In this document: positions 45,797 to 57,914 of the stretch, one piece after another
Numbering within the stretch: position 1 is the stretch's first letter
How the letters are laid out: each line of letters opens with the position of its first letter
Source: Anniella stebbinsi
Lineage: Eukaryota > Chordata > Lepidosauria > Squamata > Anniellidae
Direction of reading: 5' to 3'
DNA length: 64,000 nucleotides
Assembly (NCBI GenBank): GCA_029215795.1
Contig: JARDYH010000001.1
Span: forward strand, 226,861,654 to 226,925,653
Program-made: the position numbers and the translations under genes
Notes under the pieces: model-generated
What the model saw: the letters and a program-made list of their open reading frames with translations, nothing else
Told to the model about the DNA's origin: nothing
Database searches by the model: none

Positions 45797-45963
45797 CTTT
45801 TGTGCTAAAGTCATCCACCAAAATAACCTCTTTAATAAATTGAGGGGGCGAGCGGTTGAGGACACTGTGAACGGAGCGCAGGAGAGTGGACCACACTTCA
45901 TCAACAAAACACATAATAATGCTGGTGGTGGGAAGGTCATTATGAACAAGAAGATCTGAACAG
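45797..45963 (-). CDS. GALNT5: GALNT5 exon, start of the catalytic domain (first exon visible)
   Basis: 167 bp. The first base completes a codon from an exon outside the window. Fifty-five codons follow, with [29 protein letters not shown] and [12 protein letters not shown]. The [15 protein letters not shown] and ILVDDFS blocks are the GT-A nucleotide-binding start of GalNAc-transferases. Acceptor TTGCTTTAG, donor GTAGGT. Confidence 0.95.
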
Positions 45964-48900
45964 CTAAAGCAAAAGAGATAAATAGCACTGACACAACAGA
46001 TATAATCAGAACAAATGTATATGAAACTTGAAGACTAGTACTCGCCTCTGTAACTTGCCATAACATGTCATCTCAGTGATGTATTCAACGGGGAGAAAAG
46101 GGGGCACCAAGGAGCAAATTAATAAAAATGTATTAATTTAAAATGTATTAATAAAAATGTATGTCACCATGAAAGATAGAATCCCAGTGATTAAAAATCA
46201 TGAAGTCTGAGCACATGGTAAGGACATATGACATTTAGGCAGCCTGGTTCTGTCAGGGCAAGCGTCAGTGGTAGGCATTGTCCGGCATCTATCAATGCCC
46301 ATTCCACAATAAAGAGCTTTCTCCCAACCTCTGGAACCCCCACCCCCCAGGGCCCTGCTATTCCTCTTATTTTCCTGTTGCTGCCTGACCTCTTTGAATG
46401 AGCAAGCCATGACAGGAGCAGGGGAGAGAAGCAGCCTCTCTTTGCCTAGCCCCCTCCTGGATGGCAAAGCGGTTTGGGTCCAGAGAAGGACGGCAAGCAA
46501 ATGGGCAGCAGTGGCAAGCAGGAGAAGACATTTTGCCCAAGCTCCCCAATCCCCTGCACGAACCTGGCACTGATTCTGTGGACTGTCCTAAACTGCAGCA
46601 GCATAAGTAGTAACTTGTGGTACTGAAGCCAAACTGTGATTCAGTTCTTGACAAGTGGACCTCTGGGAAGATCTCTGCTGCTTGCAAGAAAAGTCTCAAT
46701 GCCACTCCTCGCAGAGCAGGATTCTATCAGAGTTCACAGGTTTTATGGACCAAAATGGCCCAAAGGATCCCATGCAATTGGGCCAGAAGAGAGATTGCAG
46801 GGTGACTGTCCTTTAGCAGCACAACCGATAGCTGATTCTGTGCCAGTGGCAGGGCTGAAGCTGGCTCCCAGGAGTGGATGCAAATATCAGTCCCATGAGT
46901 CATGGTGTTCATACAACTGCTCACTGGAGCAGGTTTCTATTTTAAATCAAGCCCTTTCTGTTCTTTTCTCTCTGAAAGAGCTTTCGCAAATGCTCAATTC
47001 AAACACTTGCAAAATTGTACCCCTTCCAAATTTGTAATGGTCATGCAACCCTGGGGTGGGAGGAGACTTCTCTCCCTTCCGCCATTCCCCTGACACCACA
47101 GAAGTGGAAGTGAGGTTTTTTTTTTTGAAGGGAACTGTACAAGTGACAGGACCAGGGAGGACAGAGATAAAGTCTGCTCCATTTCAGATTAAAATCCAGC
47201 ATTGTGACCTGTAATGCATACCTCATTTTTGAGGCAAGCCTTCTGAAGCTCCAAACTGGTATTTCTGAAAAAGCAAATATCAAATTCTGATGTGTTACTA
47301 AACTGTAACAAGTTATTTTATGAATTCTGGAAAATATTACATTCCCTCCCCCATTCCATGTCCAGTTCTGAGCCTGACCCAGGAAGTTCAGCCACTGAGT
47401 CAATGGAATCTTGCTGGATCATGAGGCAGGGCATTAGAGAAAAGGAAGCATAATGGGTTCCGTTCAGGCCACCATCACAGCTAGCTGAGGAGGCAGCCCA
47501 AGCATTCAACAGTTTTTAATAGTCTGCAAGAAGGGAGAAAGCCTCTCTGCATGGAGGGAAATGGTATCACTCTGTATTGATTTGAAAGGCATCAAGAGTT
47601 TGCCAGTTTTTGATTTCTGCTAGAGGAGAACCAGTGCTTAAAACTTGTTTGGCAATGTTTTCCCGGTTTGGAGGATATTGCCGTCTCCTCAGGAACCTTC
47701 ATACGAAGAGAGCAAGGATGGGGATTGAGAGAAGATTTAACCCCACAATAGAAAGATGAGAGAGTATTATTAGGAAGAGTGGAACATCAGTTCGAGGCAG
47801 GACCAGCCCAAGAGATTTTGCTGCCTGAGTTGAAGGACAAGATGGCACACTGGTTCGCATCTTGGAGGAGTTATTAAAAAAATATTCTGTGCCCCACATC
47901 CATCTGCCTACCCACCCCCACTTCTGCCGATGCACATTCAGAACTATCGTCATAGGGCACATGTCCTCCCACAAAGGCTCTCCTTTACTTGCAGGAAACT
48001 TCCCTCACGTGTGCCCCGAGAGCAACGATCGCAGAAGCAGGAAACCTCGCAATCACCCCTCCCCCCTCTCAAAAGGGCTCTAGGTGTAGATGAGCCACTG
48101 TTCTATGTACAAAAGCTGATTGTACTGGTAGTTGAATCTTTCTTAAATACTGGCAATGGGACAACATCTTCCACTGCATCTGAAGGAAGCAGGCTAGCCT
48201 AGGGGGCACATGGCTGGCCACATGGCCCACAGCTCTCTCCCCCAACGCCTTGCTCCCACCCCCCAGCATCTGCCTCCTGAGGCAACCACTTCATCCTGCC
48301 TTAAGGTAGAACCATCTCTGGTTTGAGGTTTGGTAAGCATCCTCCCTATGAGTCCTGGGAGGGGAACCTCCGAGCCTCCTTGGATTTCTCCAGGGAGCAG
48401 TGCTTAGCCTCCCAGCTTCTCCACCTCAAGAAATCTCCTCCATCTCTATAGGAATTCTCAATGTTTACATCTGATCTGAGATAAGAGATAACAATGGGGA
48501 TGCAGGTAGTACAAGATCTAAAATCAGACAGGCGCTAAAATCAACAGGACAAATTGTATCATTGAATTTCCTTTAACAGAAAAGTTTTCATAAGAAAAAT
48601 CCTTTGCTAAAATTCCTGTTTCTTACCACACATACAGTCCTATTTCTGGCAAAGCATAGTCCCCAGCCGATGATAAAAATAAAAATAAAAAGCCAGGCTA
48701 CAGCTTGAATTGCTGTTAGCCAGTTTCTGGGGTTAAAACAGCACTGCCTTCTCAGAACAAGTAAGGTGGCCAATATAGTTTTGAAATACCAAGGCACACA
48801 AATTATTTTACCAGAGGAATAATGTTGTTTTTTTAAAAAACACAACAAGGCTTGGCAACTGCAAAGTGCTTTAATGAACTGGAAGTCAGGAGAAGTGAAA

Positions 48901-49334
48901 AATACTCCTGTGGATTTTGTAGTATTTGGAACCCAGCGGCAGAGAAAAATCCAATGGTATGACTAAAATGTAAGGAAACAAGAAAAAAATATATCCAGTG
49001 GTTATTTAATGGGGGAGCTTCCCTAGCAGAAACTACTTTGCTGGAGAATATGGTAGAAAGCATATTTGTGGCTTGACTGCTTTTCTGCCATTCATCTCAC
49101 TGCCAGATCTGCATTACAATAGCTGCCTCCTCTTTATCACCTGCATTGTGACAAGATATGGCAAAACCATATTATAAATACCACTGATGCTGAAGAGGAG
49201 CAAATGCCCCTTCTTGCACTGCAAAGAGGTATTGCGGAGTGGGGGAATGGGGTAATATCCCCGAATTCCTTTGTGGTTGAACAGCATACAAAAATGGCAA
49301 TGATATCAATGTGTAAAATAGGAATTACAACAGA

Positions 49335-49838
49335 GGTCATTTCTACACCAGCTATTTTTTGCAGGATTGCCCCTGGGTCGTCCCTATCTGTGCAAATATC
49401 GCACAGGGACTCCCGGGGGTGGGGAGGGACGGCCATGGGTTTTCACTAGGATGAGGGATCCCTGGGAAAACCCGATTCTTCCCACAGTCCTGGGAATGTC
49501 CCAAGACCACGGGAGGTGTGGGTGCCCCTTCAGGCTAGTGTCCTCTTACTTGCGAGTAAGCGGGTACCAGAAATGGGCACGGAGCTGCACAGTGCAGCTC
49601 TGTGCCCATAAGGGGAAGGGGGGAGCAAGGATTTTTCCTCCTTATCTTTTCCGATGGAGCGCAACTGCGCTCTCCGTATCCTTTTTTAAAAAACAAAATG
49701 GCGGCCGCAACACCGTGACATCCCTCCTTCCTCCAAGGACGTTGCGCTGCTATGTGGATTTGGAGTGACGATCCCGGAAGCAGGTATGTCCGGGATCGCC
49801 CCCTTCCCTCCCTCTACACCCGTAGGTGTAAAATGGCC
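49335..49838. mobile_element. PIF/Harbinger-like MITE, copy 2 (504 bp, inverse orientation)
   Basis: GGTCATTTCTACACCAGC at the left and the mirror GGTGTAAAATGGCC at the right. CAGA flanks both sides. Interior words ('gcaggattgcccctgggtc', 'cccgggaagcaggtatgtcc' style) match copy 1 in reverse order. CpG-rich. Confidence 0.75.
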
Positions 49839-49888
49839 CAGAAAGAGCTTTTAGATGAACTCAAGTGCAGTTCTTTTCAATAGACACA

Positions 49889-50111
49889 GGCCAGATCTAC
49901 ACCAAGAAGGATATAGAAGTATGAAAGTGGTATGAAAGCGGTATATAAAAGGCAGGAGCCACGCCAAACAGGATATAGTGGTATATGGTATGTGTCAATG
50001 GGCCCCATCAGTTGTCAGTGCACTTCAATACTGCTATAAAGCAGTAGTGTGGCTCTTGCCTTTTATATACCACTTTCATACCTCTATATCCTGCTTGGTG
50101 TAGATCTGGCC
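49889..50111. mobile_element. MITE F3, intact 223-bp copy
   Basis: GGCCAGATCTACACCAAG and the mirror CTTGGTGTAGATCTGGCC end the element. ACA flanks both sides (49886-49888, 50112-50114). The interior mirrors 'gtatataaaaggcaggagcc' and 'cttgccttttatatacc'. Possibly a Harbinger relative. Confidence 0.85.
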
Positions 50112-50764
50112 ACAGTTCACATGCCCAGCTCTGAGTCACTTAGGGGGCAGAAGATTGTTTGGTTTCCTGGCTCTGAGCTCGGAGCCACGAAACCGTGCTC
50201 CCTCCCCTTCCTCCTCGTAGCTGGCATGGAAAGAACTGTACTGGTAACCTGTCCATGCTTGCAAAATAAGAGCGTGGAGATGGCGAGAAGACCAGGGGCA
50301 AGGAATGGAGGAGACTAGGGACGTGGGGCTACGAGGTATTCCTTAGCCAACGCCAGTCTCCTTCCCTCCCCCTCCCCCCAAAGCTCTATTAGATAGGTGA
50401 AATTGCCCATCTAGCTAAAATGCAGAGCAGGAGGTGTGAGGCTTCTGCTTCTCTGAATAGGAGGCTCTTAAGCCTCCGAGTTTGGAGGCTTACAAGTAGC
50501 TAGGGCACATCCCATAGGATTGCACCCTTAGGGTACAATCATGAGTCACTTAGGATGCAATCCCAGTATGGCTGGTTGGGGCATGCTGGGAGTTGAAAGA
50601 ATTTTCTCTCTCTCTAAACATGCATAGGATTGTGCCTTTAATAAGTTATCACCATCTAAGTTGGAAGCTTAAATGTTGGGTCTTATCTAGTTACTAAGGA
50701 GAGGTTGTGGAGAGGCTCATCTTTTGGGCACCAGGACAGCACTTTCCCAGGCTTTTCAGCCCTT

Positions 50765-50985
50765 CAGTTTTAAATAGTTGTGCTTGTTAGGTCTTTCCAC
50801 TGTGGTGCTTTTGTTTATTTATACTGGCTTCATTCTTTATTTATTTATATTTATTTTTTTACATCTTTACACACATTTTATTATGTTCCTACATTGTATG
50901 GTTTTAAGCTGTTTCATGAACCACACAGAAAGCTTTGGCTATTGGGTGATATACAAATGTAATAAACAAACAAACAAACAAACAA
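50765..50985 (+). repeat. LINE 3' end with (AAAC)n tail
   Basis: 'gggtgatatacaaatgtaat' followed by six AAAC units, preceded by TTTA-rich DNA. Typical LINE 3' terminus. Confidence 0.6.
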
Positions 50986-51539
50986 AGACAACTGCATTTC
51001 TTACTGCTCCACTCAGGTAAGATCATTTCCCCCCTCAAACCAGTTCCAAAATTTTGCCTTGTAGTTGGATGTTCACAGCCTGAAAAACTCCCAGCCACTT
51101 TCCCTTTCTTCAAAACCTACCTGGCAGTGGCAACTGGAAAGCTTCAAATGGAAGCTCCACTAGGCCCTGCGTAGGTGGTGCTACGCTATCCCCCAGGGCA
51201 GGGCAGAGGGGGGGCCAATCGGCCCGGGGCCCACAATTTTGAGGGGGCACTCCGACGAGGAGGTCCCCCCAGCTTACGCTACTTCCTCCGTAGCGTAAGC
51301 GGCCCATCGAGAAGCGAGGAGCCCACCTTGCGAAAACAGCACAGAAGCCGTCCGTCATGAATACCACAGTCAGACTACAAGCTCCAGAGGGCCATGCTGC
51401 ATGCGGGGCGGGGATATATGTGCCTAAGTTGCGATGGTTGTCCTTACCGAGTCTCTTTCCTCAATCTTCTCTATGGCATATAATCTCTGGAGCGGAGGGT
51501 GAGGTAATGATGATAGTTATTAATGATAATAATGATGAT

Positions 51540-51580
51540 GATACCGTGAGGGTGATGATGATGATGATGATGATAATGTT
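51540..51580. repeat. (GAT)n microsatellite
   Basis: Runs of GAT/ATG interrupted once ('ccgtgagg'). Confidence 0.85.
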
Positions 51581-51888
51581 TGATAATGATGAAGGACTGT
51601 TCTATTGTTGTTGCTTCTATTTGTACAGCAACTAAAAATAAATATTAATTTCTGATTCAACATTGAGATGTTGTAGAACAGGTTTAATATGAAGGTGTTA
51701 TGTAGAACGGACATGTTGGTGGACATTAAAAAACATTAAAAATCCTTAATGAGCAGTTTGAAATGGGGGGCAAACACTTCCCATCATATTACCAGCTCTG
51801 CACGGCCCTGCTACCCCCAGAATCATTGCTCAATGAACCAAAGAAAATGTAGTTTTTGACATGCTTCATGATCCATCAGCAGCTGCAG

Positions 51889-52016
51889 GAATGGGCAACT
51901 TCTGTCCCTACAGATGTTTTGGCCTACAACTCCCATCAGCCCTAGCCAGCATAACCAATAGTGAGGGATGTTGTAGTAGGCCCAAATACCTGGAAGGCCA
52001 CAAGCTGCCCACCCCT
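51889..52016. repeat. Palindromic hAT-like MITE
   Basis: 'gaatgggcaacttctgtcc' and the mirror 'ggccacaagctgcccacccc', with 'cctacaactcccatcagcc' inside. Confidence 0.78.
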
Positions 52017-52105
52017 GAGCTATGGCAATGATAAACTTATGGCTCCTTGTGACATAGGCCGGATCTACACCAAGCAGGATATAGAAGTATGAAAGTGGTA
52101 TGAAT

Positions 52106-52424
52106 AGGCTGACCATATGAAAAGGAGGACAGGGCTCATGTAACTTTAACAATTGTAGAGAAAAGGGAATTTCAACCAGTATCATTTGTATGCAATTTGT
52201 ACCTGGTGCAATTCCCTCTTCGTTACAACAGTTAAAGCTGCAGGGGCCCTGTCTTCTTTTGTATATGGTCATTCTATATAGTGCCTCGAACTTTAATTGT
52301 TGTGATGAGGAGAGGATTTCACCAGGTACTAATTGCATACAAATGACGCCGGCTGAAATTCCCTTTTCTCTGCAACTCTTAAAGTTACATGAGCCCTGGC
52401 CTCCTTTTCATATGGTCAGCCTAG
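52106..52424. mobile_element. Foldback MITE F1 inserted in MITE F3
   Basis: AGGCTGACCATATGAAAAGG to the mirror TTTTCATATGGTCAGCCTAG. GTATGAAT (possibly GGTATGAAT) is duplicated at 52098-52105 and 52425-52432. Confidence 0.92.
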
Positions 52425-52492
52425 GTATGAATGTGGTATATAAAAGGCAGAAGCCATGCCAAACAGGATCTAGTGGTATATGTTATGTGTCA

Positions 52493-52806
52493 CTAGGCTG
52501 ACCAGATAAAATCCAGGTCAGGGCTCATGTAACTTTAACAGTTGTAGAGAAAAGGGAATTTCAGCTGGCATGCAATTAGTACCTGGTGAAATTCCTTCTT
52601 CATCACAACAGTTAAAGTTGCAGGCACTATACTAGAGTGACCATATACAAAAGAAGGCATGGCCCCTGCAACTTTAACTGTTGTGATGAAGAGGGAATTT
52701 CAACCAGGAACTAACTGCATACAAATGACACTGGCTGAAATTCCCTTTTCTCTACAACTGTTAAAGTTACATGAGCCCTGACCTGGATTTTATGTGGTCA
52801 CCCTAG
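52493..52806. mobile_element. Second foldback MITE F1 inserted in MITE F3
   Basis: CTAGGCTGACCAGATAAAATC to the mirror TTTTATGTGGTCACCCTAG. TATGTGTCA is duplicated at 52484-52492 and 52807-52815. An 8-9 bp duplication suggests hAT transposition. Confidence 0.92.
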
Positions 52807-53208
52807 TATGTGTCAATGGGCCCCAACAGTTGTCAGTGCACTTCAATACTGCTATAAAGCAGTAGTGTGGCTCCTGCCTTTTATATACCACTTTCATACC
52901 GCTATATTCCACTTGGTGTAGATCTGGCCTAGGATGCTGCCATAGCAGCATGAAGGAACTAATAGAAACTCTTCACTGAACCTGTCTATTGCTAGTACAT
53001 CCACTGCAAGTTAAGTTTGGATGGGAAAAGGAAGGGGCAAATTGCACTATGAGGGCGAGCCCATTATGAACTGAGCCTGAACTCTGGTGGAATTTGGACT
53101 CAGTTTGGAATAAGCTTTGGGAGGCGGCAGGGTGTGTGTGTGAACCCTTGAAATTACCTCTCCAAATCTTCCATTACACATTTCAGTGCCCGACTACTAG
53201 TAATTAGT

Positions 53209-53470
53209 GTTGTTAAATTAACACTCAGATTAGGGAATGGATACTGGAAGTTTCTTAGAATAGAATAAAATGTCATTTTTAATGCAAGTGATTTGGGGTT
53301 TGGAAACAGTTACAAACAATCCTAGTTTTTATTCCAGATTTGGGGGAGGGGGGGAGAAATTGGTTTTCTACTGCACTCTAGTGGCTGCAGGCTAGAAGTG
53401 TGAAATCTCTGAAGAAATTAGTCTGTGCTTTATAAAAGTTATTAAAGAACATGGGAATCTAAGGAGGGCT
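53209..53470. repeat. Unclassified direct repeat, copy 2
   Basis: Partner of 37730-37985; see there for the shared words. Confidence 0.65.
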
Positions 53471-53777
53471 AAAACCTTTTAAGCATAAAACTCTAGCAAC
53501 TAGGACAAATAATCCAAACACCTGTTTGATACTGACAAATCTCTTGTGTTCTTGCTAATCATTATTAAAGAGGAACGTGAGGCACACAGATTGCAGGGAA
53601 TGAAAGCTGCAGAACCAGTTAACACCTTTAACTGGGACAATGCTTTTAATGATGAAAAGGGGAGCTTTTGATTAGAATTTTTTAAAAAAGCAAAGCAGGC
53701 AGCTTCCAAAGCCCTTCTTCAGGTGTCCCTGACATCAGCTATTAAGTGGTTTAGTTGGGATGCTTTAAGCTGGATAC

Positions 53778-53851
53778 CTGCATTGAGCCGGGGGTTGGAC
53801 TCAATGGCCTTATAGGCCCCTTCCAACTCTACTATTCTATGGTTCTATGAC
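53778..53851 (+). repeat. CR1 LINE 3' terminus
   Basis: 'ggggttggactcaatggcc', 'ccccttccaactcta' and a terminal ATTCTATGGTTCTATGA, the octamer-type end of amniote CR1 elements. A second AT-rich LINE-like tail follows to about 54150. Confidence 0.85.
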
Positions 53852-54984
53852 TAGAGGGAGAATGTTCTCAGTGGCTGCAGCCCAACTCTGGAATAGTCAT
53901 CCTAAGGAGGCTTGCTTCGTGCCCACTCTTGTGTTCTTTCAGTGCCAGTCAAAGCCCACCCCCACCCACCCACAAGCTTTTAAAAAGCAGTGTTTATTTC
54001 TCTGTGGGTTTTCTTTATTGACCATGTTTTATTCTTCTGCTTCAATCTGGATATCTTGTTTTTATTGCAAGGTTTATTATCTATTTTATTAATGAACTGC
54101 AAGTGGTAATACTGAAGGGTAGGGTATAAATTCATCAAAAAACAAAAATGAACTGCATTTCTGATATATGACTAGCAGGGCCTGCCTTCTTGCACAAGCA
54201 GCGAGTGCTGTTGCGCTTCACACGTTACTTGTCTTCCCAATGGAGCATCTGCTTGGTGACTATGTGAACAGAATACTGGATTACATAAGCCTTCGTGCTG
54301 GTCCAGTGGGGCTCTTCTTATGTTCAAATGACTGCTGTGGACAACAATATTTAGGGACACTAATGAAACAGTGCATAGTCCAAGAACTACACCCCAGGAT
54401 CCCTTTCAATGCTACTGAGGATGTTACAATACAACTGGTGACATTACAAAGGATCCAGGCGTTCACCTCTAAGATTGCACTGTGCAGCCATCTAGAGCAG
54501 CTGAAAATTTTATGCACTATTTTATGCACGCAAGTAAAGGTGTAGGGCTGTGAAGTTCATTACATAAAGTTCTTATGTTTATGTCTGAAGTAGCTAGAAG
54601 TGCCTGAGCACCTGCTCAAGAGCAACAGTATATCGGCCACACTGTTCTCAGCGGCCAGAGAAAAGGGAGCAGTAATGTGTACATGTTTTTGCAGGGAGTG
54701 TGGATCTAGAAAAATAACAATGACTATGGATTCCTAGAGCCAGTCCTTTTCTGGAGTTGAATCTTTGGAAAATGAATGTGTACATGTGTATGTACAGGGG
54801 GACACTTTGTCCCAAACTGATGTGCATTTATTATTAAGCTGTCTGAAGGACTTAGGCAGCTGCACTAACTCAGGCCATTGGTCCACCTAGCTCAGTCTAC
54901 CCTAATAAGCCCTGGCTCTCTAGACACTGGGGTTTCAGACCCAGCTCTACCTGGACTGAATCTGGGACCTTCACCATGCAAAAC

Positions 54985-55140
54985 AAAGAGCCTATCTACA
55001 CTACTGCTTTAAAATGGTTTAAAACGGTTTATAACGGTTTATAACAGGAGTGACAACTGTTGGGGCCCAGGACACACTCCATATACAGTTTTCAAAACGT
55101 TTTCAAAGTGTTGTATCCTGCTTGGTGTAGACAGGCCCAT
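54985..55140. repeat. Palindromic MITE related to F3
   Basis: 'gcctatctacacta' at the left and 'cttggtgtagacaggc' at the right are mirrored. 'ggtttataacggtttataac' is a tandem inside. Confidence 0.6.
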
Positions 55141-55369
55141 ATACTCTGCCACCCAGCCGGCAGAGCAGCTATGGCTGGACTTTGAGGCTGAGGTCCACGG
55201 TCCTACAGACCAGCCCCCCTGCCAAATGAGGGACAGGTGATGGAGGCAGTAGCAAACAGGCCTTGTGCTAGGACCTAGGCCAGCATGGGCATGCTGGAGC
55301 CCACCGAGGAAGATGCTACCTGTCACAGCCACCTTTCATTCTTCTTATTTTGAAAATATAGTCTGGGGA

Positions 55370-55690
55370 TAGCTGGCCAGGCATGTACGTAATTACAGTC
55401 ATTCATTTCATTATTTTTCCTTAGAAATATATTACGGTGAAATTTTTTTAATGGTGCTTTTTCTCAAGTAAATGTGCTTAGCATCAGAAGCAAACTCCAT
55501 TTTATTCCTGTGGTCGTAACTGGGCTATGATTTAAGTGAGTTTAAAATGTGAAATGCTTTGAGTATTTCTATTTTATTAGGACTGGCGTACTGTTTTGTT
55601 TTGTTGCTCTAAGGTATCAGGAATGTATAAGCAGTTGTAAAGTGTGGAATGGTGGGGAGGAGAGAAATGTCAGTTGCATGCTTCGTAACT
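55370..55690. repeat. Unclassified direct repeat family 2, copy 2
   Basis: Partner of 44880-45200, same orientation, about 10.5 kb away. Confidence 0.7.
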
Positions 55691-57914
55691 AATCTAAAAG
55701 CCATTAAATCCAGCATCTAAAATTACCTAGTAGCACCCAGCTTTAGGCTCTCTTCAGACATTCTAATGAATGCACATAGAACAGGAATGGGGTTTGCTAC
55801 TGAGATGCTGATCCCCAATGTATGTTCATTGCCCATGTTTAGGAATGCAGGATATTGTTTTTTAAATGTGGGAAGTCCATGTTATTTTTCCCATCAAAGA
55901 ACTAAAGATAAAGAACCAAAATAAATGGTACCAAAGAAGACCTAAATCACTTATAGTACATACAAGACTTTAATGTCAAGGAGTACTATGCAGCTCCATG
56001 ATGTTGAAGTGATTCGTTTGTATATATTTACTAGAATTGATGTGAGGGGCTGAATCTAATAGTGTGCCTACACCATTGCCGAGTTTCCCGTGCTCCACCC
56101 ATTCCCATCCCCAAGAGGCACCCACCACTCGCGGAATGAAGATTTAATGCTTCCTGGGCCAACCAGAAATGAGCGGAAATGCTAGTTTCTGGAATGGGGC
56201 AAGTTAGCAGAGCTAGCATAAGGGAGCTCTGCCAACCAGTCCCAATTGAGAAAAGAGAGTTTCTACTCGTTTCAAGGCTTCTTCTGAGAGGCACCTAATT
56301 TCTGTTGTGCAACTGGTAGGTCCCACTCATGCGATGATAACAGCAACCCACAGGAGAATCAGCAGGGGCTGAAGCGCTCCCATTTGATTCTGCCCCTGGT
56401 ATCCTTTAAAAAGAAAAAGAAAATGCTACTTGCAAAACTATTTTTCTGTAAAACTTTATTCTTCCCCCCTACCCATACCAGTGAATTCTGAACTCTCATT
56501 CACAGTCTGCAAAGCAACTAGGTTTGAATGTAGCCCACTCAGCCTATCTAGAAGGAACAGCAGAAATCTGTAGATCTGATGGGGTGATAATAATTTCTCC
56601 CGTTTCTATGAATTTGTCATTTTATATCATGGCAGTAAAATAAAGAAAACAGAGCGAGGCAAAGGGCTGGGTCAAGTCTGAGTCTTCCTTGCATGAACAA
56701 AAGGCTGAAGGAAAAGCATTTTTCTCAATTTCTATTTGCAATTCAACTAGGGGTTTGATGTGTGCTTTAAGGGGACCTTCGCTCCCAAAGCTCTAATATC
56801 TTCAAGTAAATCTTGAGAAGGCCAGACTATCTTACCAAAGAACTTCTCTCTCACACAGAGTCAATTCTCTTGATTGTTTCTTTCCAATGTTTTATGTGGT
56901 TGTTGACCCTTATCCAGCTCTAAATCCTTTTCTTGCTCTGTGTTTTGTTTGGGGAAGTGGTTGAATTTCCAAGCAGTCCTACAGGAAGGAGATTGTGTGC
57001 TCAGTGGTAGAGCACATATTTTAATACAGCTAGCAGTGATGGGAAAGACTCCTGCCTGAGACCCTGCAGAGCAATTCATAGTAGATAATACTGGGCTGGA
57101 TACAGCAATAGTCTCTGACCTGGTATACAGTAGCTTCCTATGTTCATGGCTGGTGCTGTGAAGTGGGTTCAAGGAAGGTGAAACCAAACTACCTTCCTGG
57201 GGGCAATATGGTAATGTGTATATCTGGCATCATCAAAGCCATGGGATCTGAAGGACTGCCTGTGCCCATGCTTTAAAATCGGTATTGGAGGCTGTGCTCA
57301 TCTTTAAGGTCACTTAAGGAATGTGCCACTGGCCTTTTCCCTTGTGGTATTTAAAAAACCATTGCAAGTTTACCCGTTTTTAATAGCTTTTATCTGATGT
57401 GTTTTATTGGTCATGGTACGGTTCCAAGCACTTCTAAAAGGAAGAGATCTAGTTAGTGGAGTTCCCTTTTGCAAACTTCGCTGATCTGTGCCTTTCTGGA
57501 AATGAGCATTCCTGCTCATTTCAGATTGCTTCAAGAACTGCTAGGTTCCCATTGCACTAGCAGTAGGTTCCACTCACACGCAGGCAGTTTTGGATACTGC
57601 CCATCAGGTTTTAATGCAGAAGTAAGCAACCTCATGTCCTCCAGATGTTTTGGACTAAAACTCCCATAGTCTCTGACCATTGGCCATACTGGATAGAGCT
57701 TGGATTCTTGATGTTTTGTGGGCTAAATCTAACATGACCCAAGCAGAGTTTCCCTTCCTCTTCTCTCAGTCCCCTGCAGCAAAATATGCAGCCTCCAGAT
57801 CTGCTCTAGAAGGTCTCCCAACCCACGAGAGCAGCTTTGAGGGGTGCAGGGAGGAAGAGGAAATTAGTCCACCAGTGGTGCCTGTTCCACTGTCAAAAGT
57901 GGAACATCCCAGTT

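Larger units (their letters stand above)
20561..45963 (-). other. GALNT5: GALNT5 gene, nine 3' exons (partial gene)
   Basis: The gene encodes a Golgi type II membrane enzyme (CAZy GT27) that starts mucin-type O-glycosylation by moving GalNAc from UDP-GalNAc to Ser/Thr. Nine exons with consensus gt/ag borders join in one frame: 455 codons and a stop. Catalytic landmarks seen in order: GT-A nucleotide-binding ILVDDFS, the DSH metal motif, the Gal/GalNAc-T motif around DVWGGEN, and the third metal-ligand His in SRVGHIFR. A ricin-type lectin domain follows. The residues match my memory of human GALNT5 better than other family members ([22 protein letters not shown] near the end). The large first exon with the membrane anchor and stem is not in the window, so it lies beyond 64000. 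All phases and key residues are intact, with no frameshift, so the gene looks functional. Confidence 0.95.
52057..52929. mobile_element. MITE F3 interrupted twice by F1 foldback MITEs
   Basis: The outer element is the same as 49889-50111. It contains two F1 copies (52106-52424 and 52493-52806). Subtracting both with one target duplication each leaves exactly 223 bp, the length of the intact copy. Confidence 0.88.

Noticed and set aside
48588..48848. - strand frame with a hydrophobic stretch resembling a membrane protein exon
   Set aside because: No flanking splice sites in frame, no family recognised, and not expected between GALNT5 exons.
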